A stretch of 27,778 nucleotides of DNA from Plantago elongata. Its lineage: Eukaryota; Streptophyta; Magnoliopsida; Lamiales; Plantaginaceae. Below the pieces are notes generated by a model. It saw only the letters and a program-made list of their open reading frames with translations. It was not told where the DNA came from and searched no databases. Every line of letters begins with the position of its first letter. Positions within the stretch are counted from its first letter, which is position 1. The position numbers and the translations under genes are program-made. Shown here in pieces: positions 20,057-27,778 of this stretch. The stretch is taken from NCBI GenBank assembly GCA_036897095.1, contig JAYMSP010001910.1, forward strand, positions 1-27,778, in the 5' to 3' direction.

Positions 20057-23052
20057 ATGGTGAGTAAAACAGAGGAAGATGAACTCAACAGATTGGAAAT
20101 CCAAGTTGACAATCGAGGTGGTGGTGCCTGGGAGTATCTCTGCCTTGTCAGGAAGCTCAAACTACGCCGTTCTGATAAAGTCTTGAAGCACGGTTGTTCA
20201 ATTCTCAATGACCCCAAATCTCGATCCGCTCTTGGCCCAGAAGGTATTATTCTATATGCGTTTTTTCTTCGATCCAATGAAAAAGATCGAATTTCGGGAA
20301 TTGGGGGTGTTAATTATGTCATGTACCAGTGAAAAAGATCGGATTTTGGGAATTTGGGGTGTTAATTATGTCATGTAGTTTATGTAGATCGTTACTGAAT
20401 TTTAATTAATTGAGCTTCTTAGTTGCGTTTCTGATAGAGAGGGATTGTGGTATTATGGTGTTTTATGTAAAGACTTGATTCTTATGCGATTGTAGTTGGT
20501 GGTGAGTGGTAGTTAGTATAGTTGTCAGTGTATCCTGGATTACTGTTACATCGGTCGATTCAAACATGGCTTCTGTACGAATAAAACTAGCGTTCGTATA
20601 TTTCTGACATGTACATATTTCACTGAGCAATTACCTCAAATCTGCAGGCTATGTTGTAGTATTTGAGCTTATGAGATAGGAATTTCAACTATCCTAATAG
20701 ATGACTATTGTCCTGAGTTTTTAATAATTATAATATTTCTAATTTTTGTTTAGTAATTATAGCATTTGCTAATTTTATTTCATCTTGTCTAAAAATGATG
20801 CAGAATGGACATTGTATGAGCAAGTAGCCACAGCAGCTATGGACTGTCAGCGTCTCGATTTGGCAAAGGTAGGACGGATAATTTGATTTTCTCTTGATTT
20901 CTTCTGTATTCTTGTGAATTTCATTTTTGTTTTCCTAGCATATGACAAGCGGCGTGAAATACTTTCTGGCTATTTATCGTGCCCCCCACTCATTTGATTA
21001 AAATTGTACATACTTCCTTGGGCAAGTCTTGCAGGTCTTGTGTGTGGAGTTGATGTTTTAAGTTCTAACTTCTAGCTTATAATTTATATTTTGCAGGAAT
21101 GCGTAAAAGTCTTGCAGAAAAAGTTTCCAGGAAGTAAACGTGTTGGTGAGTTGAACTAACTTGGAGATGTTATGTGCTTCTTTTGATTGGCCTTAAATTG
21201 ATTTGCAAGGTCATTTGGAGTTTTGGACCCTTTTTTTGCAAGCTAAAAAGCATGATATTGTATATTTAGTTACAGTATCCTATAGCATGTTGTCATGTGT
21301 GATTGACAATGAGCATATATGCAGTTATTTTATGCAATTTTATGTTTAGAAAATCATCTTTTATTACATTGCTCTCCCTTTAAAGACTTCCCTGACTTAC
21401 AGGTCGATTGGAAGCAATGTTGCTTGAAGCCAAGGAAATGTGGGGTGAAGCTGAAAAGGCATACAGTAGCCTTTTGGAAGAAAGCCCGTTTGATCAGGTT
21501 AAATTTCCATTGTAATTTTGTAGTATTTTGGGTTTGTACCTTTTATTGCAAATTCATGTATAGACAATACATAATCCCAATTAGTATTTCTCTTATAATT
21601 ATTGATTATCTCGCACTTAATATATTAGGTAATACATAAAAGGAGGGTGGCAATGGCGAAGGCACAAGGCGATCTTCCTGGTGCCATTGAGTGGTTGAAC
21701 AAGTATCTTGAAATGTAGGAAAAGCAAGATTAAAATTCTTCATTAGTTTGAAACTTGCAAGTTGTATTACTGAATGCTTGTTCTATTCCTTCAGATTCAT
21801 GGCCGATCATGATGCATGGAGAGAGCTTGGTGATATATACATCTCTCTTCAAATGTGAGTTTTCTTTTGTTATTGCTTTGCTAGACTATCAGGTTACAGA
21901 AAGCAATTACTGACATACGCATGGCCTCTAAAACCTTCCCTTGTTTTGATGGCATGGTTAGGTATAAGCAAGCTGCCTTCTGCTACGAGGAGTTGATCCT
22001 AGCACAACCAACTATTCCACTACATCACCTCACATATGCTGATGTAAGCAAAATTTTCTTATCTCCCCTATGAGACATTAGGGTGAAATTTATTTTGCCT
22101 GATGGTTTATTGGATATATTTTGTTGTTATCTAGGCTTCGTTGATTTCTTAAAAATTCCACTGATAAAACAGTCCATTATAGCTGTTGTTATGGATATAA
22201 TTAGTTCTTAATATTACCCGAGACTTGTAATCAGAAAGTGTAGGGAGTAGTGACGAGTGGGGCAATGTCAAACTTCAGTGCCGGACTTTATCTTATGGAG
22301 CTGGGATTGTTTTTTTTGAAACGGCTAAAAGCTGACTCGAACCGAACCCCCGACCTATTGGTTGGAGGTGAAGCGTATTACAACTGAGCTGCGTTTCGTT
22401 GTCATGGAGCTGGGAATTAATATTTGGGATTAGCGACCAGTGATACTTTGTGCTCTAGAATAGTGCCATTGACCTTAGATGCTCATTTCTTTTTTCGTCA
22501 TTAAATCATCTTAAATATCCTATTTCAGCTTCATCTTAGATCCTACACCTTCAAGGTGTCAATAGGTGCATATGGTTCTTCAGAGTAGACCCTTCTCCAG
22601 CCTTGTTATGATTGACCTTTTTTGCATCTTACATTATATGACCCATTCTTATCTTATACCTTGGGTCTCACTAGGTGCTCTACACACTTGGAGGACTTGA
22701 AAATCTACATGCTGCAAAGAAATACTATGCCGCAACCATTGACTTGACTGGTGGCAAAAATACCAGAGCTCTTTTTGGCATTTGCCTGGTAATTCTTTCA
22801 CTCTGATTTGTTGTAGACATTTAAAGCTGTCATATGTTTGTGTAGATGATGAAAGAAAATATGTTTTTTTCCCCCTTCCAGTGTGTTTCTGCAATTGGGC
22901 AGCTGACAAAAGGCCGAAACAAAGAGGATAAGGACAGTTCAGAAATGCAATCTCTCTCTGCAAAGGCACTGGAGAAAACATATAAGCAGCAATCCTCCAG
23001 CAAAGTTTCGCTTCTAAGTTCTTCATTGAGAAACTTGAAAGTCTCTATATGA
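20057..23052 (+). CDS. EMC2: ER membrane protein complex subunit 2
   Basis: TPR scaffold subunit on the cytosolic side of the EMC, the insertase for tail-anchored and multipass membrane proteins of the ER. Nine exons: 20057-20243, 20804-20868, 21097-21145, 21403-21497, 21629-21714, 21795-21854, 21962-22043, 22675-22788, 22882-23052. They total 909 nt (302 aa), the normal length for plant EMC2, and all junctions are GT-AG with closing phases. The N-terminus is MVSKTEEDELNRLEIQVDN. Helical TPR hairpins run from about residue 80 to 250, for example AEKAYSSLLEESPFDQ, AIEWLNKYLEIFMADHDAWR and YKQAAFCYEELILAQP, then DVLYTLGGLENLHAAKKYY. The C-terminus ends SSLRNLKVSI. No signal peptide or membrane span, as expected. 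ATG 20057 is the first in frame after stops and TTG-only extensions. Intron 7 carries a SINE. Confidence 0.95.
20278..20381. repeat. 52-bp tandem duplication in EMC2 intron 1
   Basis: TGAAAAAGATCGAATTTCGG at 20278 and TGAAAAAGATCGGATTTTGG at 20330 start two adjacent copies. Both continue through GGTGTTAATTATGTCATGTA. A few substitutions separate them, so the event is recent. Confidence 0.9.
22309..22403 (-). mobile_element. tRNA-derived SINE in EMC2 intron 7
   Basis: On the minus strand the 95-bp insert reads, from its 5' end, GACAACGAAACGCAGCTCAG then TTGTAATACGC (pol III box A-like). An arm containing CCAATAGGTCGGGGG follows, then GGTTCGAGTC (box B, RGTTCRANTCC) and a short A-rich tail (T-run at 22309-22317 on the plus strand). 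It is flanked by a 12-base exact direct repeat ATGGAGCTGGGA (22295-22306 and 22404-22415), the target-site duplication of a LINE-mobilised insertion. It is too degenerate in the acceptor stem to be a working tRNA gene. Orientation is opposite to EMC2. Confidence 0.8.
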
Positions 23053-24206
23053 GTGCCAATATTTAGTTTCCGGTATAATGCTCACTTAATCGAAATTTAA
23101 TTACCACATTATATTCAAGATAGAACACCGACAATGAGTTCCCCAGAGTTTCTCCTTTGGTGTACCTTTCTCGTCTTGTGGGCGTGATCCTTATTTAGGA
23201 GCGCCATGACATCTGTATTATTCCAAATTTTGAGTATATTGGATTCTTCGAAAACACTAATAAATGACTGCTTAGATTCTTCCTGCACCTAATTGCACCG
23301 ACAGGATTTTGAACTTGCATAAGCTGGCTGAGTTGGTATTCAAGCAAATTAGATTGGATATTGTTAAGCAAGGGAAGAATTGGGCATATTCTTGGAATAC
23401 TCATCTTTAGGTGCTGTTCTACTGAAGCTTTCATTTCTTGGTTATGTAATTATTAGTAAAAATTGCGAAAGGGAATCTATGTCCTTCCAATGTTGGATGG
23501 ATTCGTGATGGCTTTCCGGCTCCTCCTTGATGCACAATTTTATTTTCCTTTCCCTCATCCTGGAGAATTATTCTATTATATCTTCACGCAGTTGCAAGTA
23601 GTCTATTTGGATGAGCATGCTGTACTATGACCAAGCATCAATTTATAACCACCAACACGATCACAAGCAAGCATAAGCTAGCCATAAACAATACACATGG
23701 GAATCGTTACATTGATGGAGGTGGAAGCTTTTCGTAGCTTCGTGCTATTTACACATACTTCATTGTGAAAATACATATTGTCAATAACCAGTAACTCAGT
23801 GAAAATGCTGAGAACATATTCTTTATTCGTGCATGAGGTACATGTGAATAGATGCTACTTACAGAATTATACGCTCTATAATGGCAAATACTGAACATTA
23901 CACACCCTTCTTCTAGATAATGGTATATACATTCGGACAATCTCCGAATTCCTTGAGACCTTGTCATCATTCTCTTTCCCAAATCTGCTCAACACCATCT
24001 ACAGAACCATTAGATCCACCATAACTGCCTCTTTGAAACTGCTGTGAACTGGGGATAAGAAAAAGGTCAAAGAGATTGAACATCTGAAATCCCTGATCTA
24101 TTCCGCTTGAGCAAGTTCATTGTATCTTCTTGAAAGGGGAATGGCATAATAAAACGGACTGATTCTTTTATATGCACAAGCAATTTTGGGGCTTTTAATG
24201 ATACCT
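23053..24206. other. Spacer between convergent EMC2 and PHOT2 genes
   Basis: The two genes are transcribed toward each other, so both 3' untranslated regions fall here. No exon, RNA gene or transposon was recognised. Open frames on the minus strand (23195-23434, 23749-23982) lack protein-like composition and splice context. Confidence 0.5.
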
Positions 24207-27521
<3,315 letters not shown>

Positions 27522-27778
27522 CTGTTATTACCGATAGAAGTGTTAGGAAGATGTTAGTACTTAAAAATTAAATAAAATTTGATAATCCAATAAAAATTCA
27601 CTCCCCAACTGTCAAGGAAATAAAAAATTCATAACATTAAAAGCTAGAAGCAGCTAGCAATTTCTCTCATATTTCAGAAAAATTCTGGCTGAAGACTTTT
27701 GGCATGATACACATACAAAGTTACAGAGACTCACAGGCAGCAGAATTAGAAGTTGTGTGTGTGTGTGCTGTTGGGGAG
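27522..27778. other. PHOT2 intron to window edge
   Basis: The minus-strand acceptor (AACAG) for the first visible PHOT2 exon ends at 27522. No further phototropin exon is seen up to the edge. A (TG)n microsatellite occupies 27754-27767. Confidence 0.6.

Noticed and set aside
22309..22403. Functional tRNA gene
   Set aside because: Box A and box B are present, but acceptor and anticodon stems do not pair convincingly, and it has an A-rich tail and target-site duplication, which fit a SINE.
22649..23026. 125-codon minus-strand frame
   Set aside because: It is the antisense shadow of EMC2 exons 8 and 9, spanning their intron.

Overview
The window is nuclear DNA of a flowering plant. The evidence is long AT-rich spacers, genes split by many GT-AG introns, a two-exon glycine cleavage H protein, a plastid carotenoid desaturase, a plant-specific DUF2358 protein, a phototropin, and Stowaway-type and Tourist-type MITEs. 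Protein sequences and intron positions fit a core eudicot. An asterid, possibly Lamiales, is a guess from general resemblance. Most exons are shorter than an ordinary ORF cut-off, so gene models were built by reading splice sites and protein continuity. All junctions used are GT-AG and all phases close.

Layout: (1) 1-592, an unidentified coding remnant with one in-frame stop. (2) 1334-2241 minus, mitochondrial glycine cleavage H protein (GCSH), complete, 153 aa; upstream on the same strand are a presequence-like ORF (2793-3017) and a telo-box leader (about 3232-3350). (3) 4151-6633 minus, a 7-exon plastid DUF2358 protein, 231 aa. (4) 6634-8646, a 2-kb divergent spacer with a G-box near the DUF2358 end and a 124-bp tandem duplication, TATA box and uORFs on the desaturase side. 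(5) 8647-13564 plus, zeta-carotene desaturase (ZDS), 14 exons, 579 aa. (6) 13565-20056, about 6.5 kb of repeats: an RNase H retroelement fragment, a Stowaway MITE, a promoter-like segment followed by a 21-bp minisatellite, a LINE-like tail, and two candidate degenerate inverted-repeat elements. (7) 20057-23052 plus, EMC2, 9 exons, 302 aa, with a tRNA-derived SINE in intron 7. (8) 23053-24206, the spacer between convergent genes. (9) 24207 to the right edge, minus, the 3' seven coding exons of a phototropin kinase domain, phot2 type, with nested MITEs in one intron.

The genes are individually ordinary. ZDS and the DUF2358 protein are plastid-directed and divergently arranged; ZDS makes lycopene precursor, the phototropin senses blue light, GCSH serves photorespiration, and EMC2 serves ER membrane-protein insertion. 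From memory, EMC2, ZDS and a DUF2358 gene also lie close together on Arabidopsis chromosome 3 (around At3g04830-At3g04890), so that block may be conserved microsynteny. I found no CRISPR array, prokaryotic operon or evident undescribed system. The most notable items are the presequence-like ORF upstream of GCSH, the ZDS upstream ORFs, and the young-looking SINE.
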